From Mycobacterium conspicuum (lineage in GTDB: Bacteria > Actinomycetota > Actinomycetes > Mycobacteriales > Mycobacteriaceae), in assembly GCF_010730195.1 (NCBI RefSeq), contig NZ_AP022613.1, positions 5,146,001 to 5,210,000 of the forward strand: 64,000 bases of DNA, in the 5' to 3' direction. The translations under genes were made by a program, and so were the position numbers. Positions 52,695 through 60,586 of this stretch are shown here, one piece after another. A model generated the notes under the pieces. That model searched no databases and was not told where the DNA came from. It saw nothing but the letters and a program-made list of their open reading frames with translations. Every line of letters begins with the position of its first letter. Within the stretch, counting starts at the first letter, position 1.

Positions 52695-53441
52695 TTACTG
52701 GTGCCCCGGGAGGGCCGGCAGCCCATCTCGGATGCCCTGCAGGTCCCCCTGGATGCCTTGCAGATCGCGTTGGATCGTTTGCATGTCGGTGAGGGTGTGC
52801 TGGAGGCCCGGCTGCAGCTGTTGCAGGCTTGAGGGCTCGTACTGAGGGCAATACGAGACGACGGCGCCGGCGGTGAAGTTGGCGCTTTGGTCGGCATCCC
52901 ATACCGACGATTGCTGCACGAAGCGGACGGCGTCGGCGAAGTTCGGTTGGCGGGTCAGGAAATCGCAGACCGCGTGCCCCTGGGTCGTCACGTAATCGTG
53001 GCTGGGAACGGGAACGCCCTCTTGTTTCAACACGTCGATCAGCGCCCTGTCGACGATGTCCACCGGCGGCACCTGCGGTGGCGGCGCCGTCGGGTGGGGT
53101 TGCACGCTCACCGGCGGGGGAGCCGCCGCCGGCTCCGCCGGATCCGCCTGCCGCGGTTTGGGCAGCGCGAACATCACGACGACGGCGGCGACGACGGCGA
53201 TCAGGGACAGCGGCAGCACCGCGAGGGGCCCCATGCGGAGCAGCGCACTCTTGCGGCGCGGCCGCGCGGCCACCCGGGGCGGGCGCGCGTCGACCGCTTC
53301 GGTTGCTGGCGGCTCCGGGCGGTGGCCCAGGCGCTCGTCGAGCAGTTCGTCGAGCTGTCGGGACGACAGCTGACCGCCCTGCTCACGGAGGCGTTGAGCG
53401 ATGAGCCGCAATTCGGAGTCGATCGTCTCGCGATCGCGCAT
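52695..53441 (-). CDS. Single-pass membrane protein with external DUF732-like domain
   Basis: 248 residues. A cytoplasmic N-terminus (ETIDSELRLIAQRLREQGGQLSSRQLDELLDERLGHR) precedes one membrane segment at about 72-93 (PLAVLPLSLIAVVAAVVVMFAL). A Pro-rich linker and a DUF732-like domain follow (VDRALIDVLKQEGVPVP, HAVCDFLTRQPNF, VVSYCPQYEPSS). The C-terminal tail (TLTDMQTIQRDLQGIQGDLQGIRDGL) has a repeated GIxxDLQGI helix. The layout, a regulatory-looking inside part with a secreted-type domain outside, is unusual. Confidence 0.78.
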   Translation of the reverse strand: MRDRETIDSELRLIAQRLREQGGQLSSRQLDELLDERLGHRPEPPATEAVDARPPRVAARPRRKSALLRMGPLAVLPLSLIAVVAAVVVMFALPKPRQADPAEPAAAPPPVSVQPHPTAPPPQVPPVDIVDRALIDVLKQEGVPVPSHDYVTTQGHAVCDFLTRQPNFADAVRFVQQSSVWDADQSANFTAGAVVSYCPQYEPSSLQQLQPGLQHTLTDMQTIQRDLQGIQGDLQGIRDGLPALPGHQ

Positions 53442-53534
53442 ATCAACCAGTCTGCTGGTGTGGCGGCGTTGTTACAAGTGGTCACAAGCGCCGGCATGCG
53501 TCGGGGGAGCCGCCGGTGGATCGCCGCGGCAGTG

Positions 53535-54176
53535 TCACTCGAGAACGCGCAGGCCCCACTTGCCGAGCAGTGGCTCCACGGGCATGAAGTACGTCGTGTA
53601 GTCGTCGCCGTCCGGGGATGACATCAGCAGGCCGACCGCACTGACTGTGCCGTCCGGGTTCTTCACGAAACCGGGACTGCCGCTGTCGCCCGTCAGGCTG
53701 AACACGCTGGCTTCGACGACGCCATTCGCGGTGCTTTTGACTTGCCCGCAAGTCTCACCGGTGACCGCACCGATCTTGCAAAACGGCATACCAACCCGAA
53801 CCTGGGCGAGGCTCAACACATCTCGCACCGAGTACCGGCCACCGACGTGACCCAGTGGCGCACCGACGCTGGGCTCGAGCAGGATGATCGCGGCGTCGCG
53901 CTTGCCGCCATCTTCCTCGCTCTCCGTGATTGTGCCGAGCGGAATTTCGTCCCCGTACGTCCACGGCGAACCGTCGTGCTTGTCGCAGTGGCCACTCGTC
54001 ATGAGGTAGTAGCTGCCGTCGCCGCCTTGGGCCGCGAAACCGGCTGTGCAGCGGGTGCTTTCGTCCTCCACCAGGATGCCCGGCGTCACCGGATCGGCGG
54101 CGTGCGCCGAGCCCGCCAACGCCGGCGCCACCGTGACCGTGGCACACACCAGCGCCAGCGCGCGCAACCAACCCAT
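53535..54176 (-). CDS. Secreted trypsin-like serine protease
   Basis: 213 residues from ATG 54176, eight bases after GGAG; an ATG two codons earlier is the alternative. Signal peptide to about residue 27 (LVCATVTVAPALAGSAHA). Triad: His in LMTSGHCDK, Asp in KRDAAIILLEP, Ser in LTGDSGSPGFV. Cysteines near CTAGF, GHC, FCK and TCG suggest two disulfides as in small actinobacterial S1 proteases. There is no pro-domain of the alpha-lytic type. The role could be in processing surface proteins, including neighbours, but this is inference. Confidence 0.88.
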   Translation of the reverse strand: MGWLRALALVCATVTVAPALAGSAHAADPVTPGILVEDESTRCTAGFAAQGGDGSYYLMTSGHCDKHDGSPWTYGDEIPLGTITESEEDGGKRDAAIILLEPSVGAPLGHVGGRYSVRDVLSLAQVRVGMPFCKIGAVTGETCGQVKSTANGVVEASVFSLTGDSGSPGFVKNPDGTVSAVGLLMSSPDGDDYTTYFMPVEPLLGKWGLRVLE

Positions 54177-54196
54177 GGTCATATCTCCGATCGTGG

Positions 54197-54979
54197 CTAA
54201 AGCTTGCAGACTAACGCGGCGGCGCGAACGTCGTCGTCGACACAAAACCATATGTGCAGGGCGTCATCTCGGGTTACCGAGCGAATCGTCACCGATTCAT
54301 CGAGTGTGATCGGCTTGCGGTATTCCACGATCGCGCGGTAGGGCGGCTCGAATAGGTCGGGCGCGTGTGCGAGCACTTCATGCACCCCATGCCAGTAGAC
54401 GGTGTTATTGACATGTTCGAAAAGATCACCATCAGTGTAGCGCAAGGCAAACGGTATTTCCGTGGCCGCCGAATCCGTGGACTCGGCGGGACCGGGAAGC
54501 CACTCACGCCACTTGATGCGATGGATCTCCGTCGTGGTGGCCAGCCGGTTGAAAAAGCCGTCGGCCATCAGCGAGGGCGTCAACGTGTCCTTGTTCACGT
54601 TGATCCAGAACGCCTCGGTCTCGATGCGGCCACCATCGGAACCGTCGAGTCGAACCCGCATGCTGCACCATCGCAACGAGATTCCCGAACACCAGCGCCG
54701 GAAGGTGATGTCACTCGGCCACTCGATCGGCTCGATCACATCGATGACCGTGCGCTGAACGATCCAATGCGGATGAATTTCGGCGTAACCGGCGTCGATC
54801 AGGTGCTCGGCGCCGACCTCCTGGATGTAGCGCGCGACCCCGTCGAGACGGGCCAAAAGCCGGTGATCGATGTCGCTGGTCGCCAGCTTCCAGCCGGTGC
54901 GAAACACATACCCGCGGTCGGGCAGATCGCTCAGTGGTTGACGCACATCAACCGGGGCTTTCGGCTTCGCTCGCGGCAC
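54197..54979 (-). CDS. Acyl-ACP thioesterase-like protein (FatA/FatB type, double hotdog)
   Basis: 260 residues from a GTG. Two hotdog halves are visible: GYVFRTGWKLATSDIDHRLLARLDGVARYIQE and, later, ALRYTDGDLFEHVNNTVYWHGVHEVL, the latter with the Asp/Glu-His-Asn triad region (DGDLFEHVNNTVYW) of acyl-ACP thioesterases. INPHW-like EIHPHWIVQRTVIDV is also family-typical. It probably releases acyl chains from a carrier. Stop is 20 bases before the protease start on the same strand; a divergent FAD enzyme lies 98 bases upstream. Confidence 0.88.
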   Translation of the reverse strand: MPRAKPKAPVDVRQPLSDLPDRGYVFRTGWKLATSDIDHRLLARLDGVARYIQEVGAEHLIDAGYAEIHPHWIVQRTVIDVIEPIEWPSDITFRRWCSGISLRWCSMRVRLDGSDGGRIETEAFWINVNKDTLTPSLMADGFFNRLATTTEIHRIKWREWLPGPAESTDSAATEIPFALRYTDGDLFEHVNNTVYWHGVHEVLAHAPDLFEPPYRAIVEYRKPITLDESVTIRSVTRDDALHIWFCVDDDVRAAALVCKL

Positions 54980-55055
54980 CGGCGCCTCCCCTGGTCCGTA
55001 TCCCGCCGATCGGCAGGGCGTACGTATGGTAGCGGCCGACCCTGAGCGGTCGAGT

Positions 55056-55079
55056 ATTCGATATCGTTCCCGATCGAAT
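55056..55079. promoter_or_regulatory. Inverted repeat over the start of the FAD oxidoreductase gene
   Basis: ATTCGAT and ATCGAAT, perfect 7-base arms around a 10-base spacer. The right arm contains the A and T of the ATG at 55078. It is in the divergent region with the thioesterase gene. A regulator site is possible; no second copy was seen. Confidence 0.35.
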
Positions 55080-56484
55080 GATCAAGACCGACTACCTGAT
55101 CGTCGGCGCGGGCGCCATGGGGATGGCCTTCGCCGACACCATGGTGTCCGAATGCGACGCGCAGGTGGTGATCGTCGACCGAGGGCATCAACCCGGCGGA
55201 CACTGGACGCGCGCTTACCCCTTCGTGCGTCTGCACCAGCCGTCGGCGTATTACGGCGTCAATTCACGCAAGCTCGAGACCGGCTCGATCGACGAGATCG
55301 GATGGAACGCGGGACTGCACGAGTTGGCGTCCGGCAGCGATGTGTGTGCGTACTTCGACCGCGTGATGCAGCGCGAACTCCTGCCGACCGGCCGGGTGAC
55401 CTACTTCCCGATGAGTGAGTACCTGGGTGACGGCCGCATAGAAACCCCCGCCGGGGAACGGTTCTCCGTCGACGTGGGCCAACGTGTCGTCGACGCGACG
55501 TATCTGCAGACGGTGGTTCCGTCGATGCGTCCGCCGCCGTACCACGTCGCCGAGGGCGTCGATTGCGTAGCGCCCAACGCGCTGCCCCGGGCCGCGCCCG
55601 GCCACCGCCGCTTCGTCATCGTAGGAGCGGGTAAGACCGGGATCGACGCCTGTCTTTGGCTGTTGCGCAACGGAATTGACGCCGACCACCTCACCTGGGT
55701 GATGCCCCGGGATGCCTGGCTCCTCGATCGCGCCAACGTGCAGCCGGGTTTAGAGTTCGCCGACCGTTTCAAGGCCAATTTCGCCGCGCGGCTGGACTCC
55801 ATCGCCGCGGCCACCTCGGTCGAGAACCTGTTCGAGCGGCTCGAAGCCGGCGGCGTGCTGTTGCGACTCGATCCCAACGTCCGACCCACGATGTATCGGT
55901 GTGCGACCGTGTCACGTGCGGAGCTGGATCAGCTGCGCCGCATCCAGCACGTCGTCCGGATGGGCCGCGTGCAGCGGATCGAACCCGGCGCAATAGTGCT
56001 TGCGGACGGGACCTTTGACGTCGACGGGTCCGCGCTTTACGTCGACTGCAGCGCCGACGGGCTGGAAAGACGTCCGGGCACACCGGTATTCGACGGCGAT
56101 CGCATCGTGCTGCAGAGTGTGCGCGGCTGCCAGCAGGTGTTCAGCGCCGGGCTCATCGCTCACGTCGAGGGCAGCTACGACGACGATTTGGTCAGGAATT
56201 CGCTGTGCCTGCCGGTGCCCCACCCGAATACCGACCTGCACTGGCTGGACATGACGCTGGCCGAGCAACGAAATGAAGTCGCGTGGATCCAGCGGCCCGA
56301 GCTGATGGACTGGCTGGCGACGTCGCGGCTCAACCTCATGCGCGGCCTGTATGCCCCGATGCTGGAGCGGAAACGCGCGCGTGAACGGCTGCTGGGCATC
56401 GTGAAATCGTCGCTGCAGAAGGCCAACGACAAACTCGAAGAGCTGATCGAGGCTAGTCGCTCCGAGCGCGCTCGTTATGCCTGA
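55078..56484 (+). CDS. FAD/NAD(P)-binding oxidoreductase
   Basis: 468 residues. N-terminal FAD loop DYLIVGAGAMGMAFADTM and then VIVDRGHQPGGHWTRAYPFVRLHQPS, similar in pattern to flavin-containing monooxygenases. A second dinucleotide loop, FVIVGAGKTGIDACLWL, is at about 180. The middle lacks the FMO fingerprint FxGxxxHxxxY. It may be a monooxygenase or a reductase. The C-terminal helix (KRARERLLGIVKSSLQKANDKLEELIEA) is long and charged. Its 3' end overlaps the convergent acyl-CoA dehydrogenase by 32 bases. Whether it works with the Rieske cluster is unknown. Confidence 0.82.
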   Translation: MIKTDYLIVGAGAMGMAFADTMVSECDAQVVIVDRGHQPGGHWTRAYPFVRLHQPSAYYGVNSRKLETGSIDEIGWNAGLHELASGSDVCAYFDRVMQRELLPTGRVTYFPMSEYLGDGRIETPAGERFSVDVGQRVVDATYLQTVVPSMRPPPYHVAEGVDCVAPNALPRAAPGHRRFVIVGAGKTGIDACLWLLRNGIDADHLTWVMPRDAWLLDRANVQPGLEFADRFKANFAARLDSIAAATSVENLFERLEAGGVLLRLDPNVRPTMYRCATVSRAELDQLRRIQHVVRMGRVQRIEPGAIVLADGTFDVDGSALYVDCSADGLERRPGTPVFDGDRIVLQSVRGCQQVFSAGLIAHVEGSYDDDLVRNSLCLPVPHPNTDLHWLDMTLAEQRNEVAWIQRPELMDWLATSRLNLMRGLYAPMLERKRARERLLGIVKSSLQKANDKLEELIEASRSERARYA

Positions 56485-57691
56485 CTTGGTTGAAGGGCAC
56501 CCCGCGATCGGCGGCGTACTCGCGCGGGAAGCCCAGTACCCGTTCGCCGATCACGTTGCGCGCCATCTCATTGCTGCCGCCGCCCAGCGCGACGGTCTGC
56601 CGAGACAGGTAACGCTGCCCCACCTTAAACAGGTCCCGATCGTCGTCGACCACACCGCTGCCGCCGGTGATGTCCATGGCAGTATCCACTTCCAGGAAGG
56701 TGACATCCGAGTGGAACAGCCGAATGATCGACCCGGCCGCCGCGGGCAGCGAACCGTCGCGCATGGCGCGCGACACGTGATCCACCAACCGGTCGCGCAC
56801 CAGTCGGCGCGCCAGCACCCGTCCCACCTTGTCCTGGGTCGCCTCGTCGCCGGCTAGGCCGGCGGCCTCGGCGAGGGCGAAAAAATCGGTCAGCACGGTT
56901 TGGGAGGCTTCCTGGCCGCGGCCACTGGCGAATTCCGATCCATGACCGACCGCTCGCCGTTCGTGATACAGCAACCGCGACGCGACCTCCCAGCCCTTGT
57001 TGACCTCACCGACGACCGCGTCGTCGCCGAGCCGCACGCCGTCGAAAAATTCCTCACAGAACTCGGTGGATCCGTCGACTTGCCGAATGCGGCGCAGGGT
57101 GACCCCGGGCGCATCGATCGGAACCAGGAACATCGTCAGGCCGTCGTGCTTGGGCACCGTCGGATCGGTACGAGCCAGCAGCAGGCCGTAGTCGGCCGCG
57201 AACGCGCTGGTACTCCAGGTCTTGGCGCCATTGATGACCCAGTGGTCCCCATCGCGGTCGGCGCGGGTGACCAGCCCGGCCAGGTCGGAGCCGCCGCTGG
57301 GTTCGGACAGCAGCTGCACCAGCACCTCTTCGCCGCGCAACGCTGCCGAAATGTGTTGGCGTTTCTGCTCTTCGCTGCCGGAATCGAGCAGGCTCGCGCA
57401 ACAGATCGTGAAGGTGGGCACGTTGAGGATCAACGGCATCTCGTAGCCAACGGTTTCGGCGTCGAACGCCTTCTGGTAGGCGACGTCCAGCCCAAGACCA
57501 CCGTATTCGTGCGGGAAGCAGATTCCGGCGAATCCGCCCGCATAGAGCCGCTTTTGAAGCTCACGAACGCGCTGCCACGCGGCGTCATCGCCGCGGGCAC
57601 CGACCGGCGGGCCCGCGGGATCGAGCCGCGGCATGTTCTCGGCGAGCCACGCCCGGGCCCGCGCCGCGAAGGCCTCCACGGATTCGGTCAT
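56453..57691 (-). CDS. Acyl-CoA dehydrogenase
   Basis: 412 residues, standard ACAD length. Blocks: GFAGICFPHEYGGLGLDVAYQ, VQLLSEPSGGSDLAGLVTRADRDGDHWVINGAKTWSTSAFAADYGLLLARTD, and a C-terminal FAD helix region (TAMDITGGSGVVDDDRDLFKVGQRYLSRQTVALGGGSNEMARNVIGERVLGFPRE). The usual catalytic Glu is likely in GGGSNEMARN-type position or on the partner subunit. It starts in a four-base overlap with a second ACAD, a pairing typical of heteromeric mycobacterial FadE enzymes acting on bulky CoA esters. Confidence 0.92.
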   Translation of the reverse strand: MTESVEAFAARARAWLAENMPRLDPAGPPVGARGDDAAWQRVRELQKRLYAGGFAGICFPHEYGGLGLDVAYQKAFDAETVGYEMPLILNVPTFTICCASLLDSGSEEQKRQHISAALRGEEVLVQLLSEPSGGSDLAGLVTRADRDGDHWVINGAKTWSTSAFAADYGLLLARTDPTVPKHDGLTMFLVPIDAPGVTLRRIRQVDGSTEFCEEFFDGVRLGDDAVVGEVNKGWEVASRLLYHERRAVGHGSEFASGRGQEASQTVLTDFFALAEAAGLAGDEATQDKVGRVLARRLVRDRLVDHVSRAMRDGSLPAAAGSIIRLFHSDVTFLEVDTAMDITGGSGVVDDDRDLFKVGQRYLSRQTVALGGGSNEMARNVIGERVLGFPREYAADRGVPFNQVRHNERARSD

Positions 57692-58830
57692 GCCACCGCC
57701 CCCGCGTTGCGCAGCCGCGCGTAGATGGCCCGATGATGTTCGGCGGGTGTGCCGAACATGGAGCGGTACAACGTGATCCGCCGCAGGAACATGTGCAAGT
57801 CGTGCTCCCAGGTGACCCCGATTCCGCCGTGGAGCTGCACGCAGTCCTGGGCGAGTGGGCCGGCGTGCTCACCGAGGTAGGACTTGGCGGCACTGACGGT
57901 CAGCGCCGCGTCGGGGCTTCGGGCACCGACGTCGGCCACCGCGCCGGCGGTGATCGCCCGGCTGGCTTCGAGCCACATTTTCATATCCGCGAGGCGGTGT
58001 TTGAGCGCCTGGTAGGAGGCCAAGGGCCGTCCGAAGCTGTGCCGGTCCAGCGCCCATCGGATGGTCATGCCCAGCACGGTGTCGAGAATGCCGACGAGTT
58101 CGGCGCACTGCAGCACGACGGCGATCTGCGTCTGGCGGTCGATCAGTGCGCACGCTTGCGCTGCCGTCCCCACCTCCGCCGCCGTCTCGACCGTCACGCC
58201 GTCGAAAGTGATTCGCGCGTAACGCTTTACCAAATCCAAGGACCGCTGTGGAGTGACGGTGATCCCGGGCGCGTCGGTGGATACCAGGAACTGACGGGGC
58301 CCCTCGTCGGTGCGCGCCACCACCAGCACCACCGCGGACTCGGCGCCGGCCTCCACCCGGTGCTTGACACCGTCGATCCGGTAACCCGAGCCGGTGGGCG
58401 TCGCGGTGACGTTCGGCTGCTGCGGAACGAACGGCCGGTCGGGTTCATCGACCGCCCACGCGGCCACTGTCTCGCCCGCCATCAAAGATTCGATCGTGGT
58501 GGCGTGCTGATCGCGGTTTTCCGCGTCGGCCAAGCCGGCCAATACGACGCTGACCGGGTGTAACGGTCCGGGAGCCACGGTATGTCCGAAGTTCTCGGCG
58601 ACCAGTGCCAGATCCCTGACCCCGTCGCCGGACACGCTGCCGCCGCCGAACTGCTCGGGTACCAGCAGGCTGGTCCAGCCGAGCTCGGCGGCCCGGGCCC
58701 ACCATTCGGGGTCGAACGACAGATCCTTGTCGTGCAACGCGCGCACCTGGTCCAGCGATGCATGTTTGTCCAGAAATGCGCGCGCGGTGGAGACGAACAA
58801 CGCTGTCTCGGGAGTGGCGGCGTCAGCCAT
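57688..58830 (-). CDS. Acyl-CoA dehydrogenase, partner subunit
   Basis: 380 residues. ACAD features are diverged: ALHDKDLSFDPEWWARAAELGWTSLLVPEQFGGGSVSG, and a C-terminal QALKHRLADMKMWLEASRAITAG...SYLGEHAGPLAQDCVQLHGGIGVTWEHDLHMFLRRITLY. It keeps the QLHGGIGxTWEH block. The FAD and catalytic residues are less complete in the middle (residues 130-200), as in the non-catalytic half of heteromeric FadE pairs. It overlaps its neighbours on both sides (ATGA and eight bases). Confidence 0.9.
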   Translation of the reverse strand: MADAATPETALFVSTARAFLDKHASLDQVRALHDKDLSFDPEWWARAAELGWTSLLVPEQFGGGSVSGDGVRDLALVAENFGHTVAPGPLHPVSVVLAGLADAENRDQHATTIESLMAGETVAAWAVDEPDRPFVPQQPNVTATPTGSGYRIDGVKHRVEAGAESAVVLVVARTDEGPRQFLVSTDAPGITVTPQRSLDLVKRYARITFDGVTVETAAEVGTAAQACALIDRQTQIAVVLQCAELVGILDTVLGMTIRWALDRHSFGRPLASYQALKHRLADMKMWLEASRAITAGAVADVGARSPDAALTVSAAKSYLGEHAGPLAQDCVQLHGGIGVTWEHDLHMFLRRITLYRSMFGTPAEHHRAIYARLRNAGAVA

Positions 58831-59377
58831 CTGGATGTTCGTCCTCGATTCCGAAGGTGTTCACGGCCAGGGCCAGCGATAGGTAGCAGCCCACGGTGAA
58901 CACTAGATCCATCCGCTGCCGGTCATCGAAGTGCCTGCCGAGTTCGGCCCAGGTGAGATCGGAAATCGTGTTGTGTTCGTCGAGTTCGTCGACCGCGCGC
59001 ACCACCAGGCGGTCCAGGTCATCGGTGGCCGTGCCCTCGCGGATCCCGTCGATTTCCGCCGTCGTCAGCCCCGCCCGCTGGGCGATCGGGAAATGATGTG
59101 ACCACAGATAGCCGCAGTCGCGCAGGTGCACGATGCGCAGCAACGCGATCTCCCGAACCCGCGCGGACAAGGTGGAATTCATCAGCAGGTATGCGTTGAA
59201 CTTCAGGTAGGCGCGGGTCAAGTCGGGGTGGCGCACCAGGGTCCCCAACAGATTGCCGGCGTCGCGCGCATTGGCACGCCCCGCCGGCAGCAGGGCGGCT
59301 ACCGCGGTGCGCGCCTGATCGTCCCATTCCTCGTCGGCCAGCGGTGCCAGCCGCAACGGGCGATGTGTCACCGTCAC
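58823..59377 (-). CDS. Carboxymuconolactone decarboxylase-like protein
   Basis: 184 residues. The CMD block is STLSARVREIALLRIVHLRDCGYLWSHHFPIAQRAGLTTAEIDGI. A single Cys (DCGYLW) stands where AhpD has C-x-x-C, and Trp takes the second place, so thiol peroxidase activity is unlikely. DELDEHNTISDLTWAELGRHFDDRQRMDLVFTVGCY is the second helical half. It lies between the TauD-like gene (four-base overlap) and the ACAD pair. A ring-opening, decarboxylating or lactone-cleaving role is family inference. Confidence 0.87.
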   Translation of the reverse strand: MTVTHRPLRLAPLADEEWDDQARTAVAALLPAGRANARDAGNLLGTLVRHPDLTRAYLKFNAYLLMNSTLSARVREIALLRIVHLRDCGYLWSHHFPIAQRAGLTTAEIDGIREGTATDDLDRLVVRAVDELDEHNTISDLTWAELGRHFDDRQRMDLVFTVGCYLSLALAVNTFGIEDEHPDG

Positions 59378-60219
59378 TCGATCGGTTCGTTGCCGAGCAC
59401 GGTGGTGCGCAGCATCTCCCGAGGCGAGTTGGGATCGTAGGGTGCCGCGCGGTGCAGCACGCCCTGGTTGTCCCAGATGACGGTGTCGCCGACCGACCAG
59501 TTATGCCGGTAGACCTTGTCGGGACCGGTTGCGCGGTCCAGCAATTCGGCCAACAGGGCGCGGCCCTCGTCGAGATCCATGTCGAGGATGTAGTCGGCGG
59601 AGGCGCCCAGGACAAGCGACTTGCGGCCGCTGCGGTGCGTCCATACCAGGGGATGTTCATGCGTGCGCCGTTGCCGCCAGCGCGCCACCTGCTCCGGAGT
59701 CGGGTCGGGGGTGATGCGCCGCTGTGAGGCTTCCAGGGAGTGCACCACGCGCAGGGAGCCGAATCTCTGCTTCTCGTCGTCGGTCAAGTCTTCATATGCC
59801 GCATAAGAATTCGCGAACTCGGTCTCACCGCCGGTTTCGGCGACCGCAACCGCGGAGAGCAGCGTGGCTTTCTGCGGGCACTCCTCGCCCAGCGGAGTGC
59901 ACCCGTCGATGTGCCAGTCGAAGGTCGCCCGCAGATAGGCGGCCGACGAGTTCTTCGAAGTGTCCAGCGTGATGGGATAGATGCCCGCGACCGGATGGTG
60001 GCCGTCCGAGGAGTAGTCGACCTCGCCTAACCGGCTGCAGAACTCCACTTGCGCCTGGGGATTCAAACCCAGTTCGCGGAATACCAACACCCCGTTGTCT
60101 TCGAGCGCCTGCATCACCGCCTCGCCGAGCAGGTCATCGGAGGCCAGCCGGTCGGCGTCGACGCCGAGCACCTCGGCGCCGACCGATGAGGTGAGCTTGT
60201 TGATGGTGAGCAGACTCAT
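59374..60219 (-). CDS. TauD/TfdA-family Fe(II)/2-oxoglutarate dioxygenase
   Basis: 281 residues from ATG 60219 with AAAGGG upstream; the longer frame to 60285 is not family-like. The iron ligands are His103-x-Asp105 (FDWHIDGCTP) and His256 (WDNQGVLHRA). The 2-oxoglutarate Arg is in SPREMLRTTV (268 or 271). EHPLVWTHRSGRKSL is the conserved strand preceding them. Members hydroxylate taurine, chlorophenoxy acids, betaines and others, often removing a side group as an aldehyde. Placement next to a Rieske oxygenase gives this unit two unrelated oxygenases. Confidence 0.92.
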   Translation of the reverse strand: MSLLTINKLTSSVGAEVLGVDADRLASDDLLGEAVMQALEDNGVLVFRELGLNPQAQVEFCSRLGEVDYSSDGHHPVAGIYPITLDTSKNSSAAYLRATFDWHIDGCTPLGEECPQKATLLSAVAVAETGGETEFANSYAAYEDLTDDEKQRFGSLRVVHSLEASQRRITPDPTPEQVARWRQRRTHEHPLVWTHRSGRKSLVLGASADYILDMDLDEGRALLAELLDRATGPDKVYRHNWSVGDTVIWDNQGVLHRAAPYDPNSPREMLRTTVLGNEPIE

Positions 60220-60247
60220 GCTTTGTCCCTTTCTGGAAAACGTCCGG

Positions 60248-60583
60248 TCACGGCACTGGTTCGCCGACGCGGTTGAGCACGGCATCCGCGGCGTCGGTGG
60301 GCTTGGGCTGGCCGAAGACTTCGACCGCCATCGCGACCATGACCAGCGAATAGATGAGGTGCAGCAGGTTCAGCGCGTCGTCGGGCAGCTCGTCGAGGGA
60401 GAACTTGTCGCAGTACTCGATGGCCTCCTCGACGCGCGGGAAGAAGGCGTCGTAGAACTGTCGCATCTCGACCATGCTGCTGGCCATGCGTTGATTCCAC
60501 CGCTCGGCTTCGGTTGGCAGACACCAGGTTTGCGCGAACCCTTCGAGTTCTGCGAACGCGCTCGGCAACCGGATCTCGGTCAT
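60248..60583 (-). CDS. Orphan 111-residue helical protein in the Rieske operon
   Basis: 111 residues. Predicted mainly helical (EIRLPSAFAELEGFAQTWCLPTEAERWNQRMASSMVEMRQFYDAFF, LDELPDDALNLLHLIYSLVMVAMAVEVFGQ). No membrane segment beyond a mildly hydrophobic helix, no signal peptide and no known family recognised. It starts three bases after the Rieske gene stop, so it is tightly co-expressed. It has no resemblance to the cone-fold beta subunits of ring-hydroxylating dioxygenases, yet occupies the position where a beta subunit gene would be. Confidence 0.75.
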   Translation of the reverse strand: MTEIRLPSAFAELEGFAQTWCLPTEAERWNQRMASSMVEMRQFYDAFFPRVEEAIEYCDKFSLDELPDDALNLLHLIYSLVMVAMAVEVFGQPKPTDAADAVLNRVGEPVP

Positions 60584-60586
60584 CGC

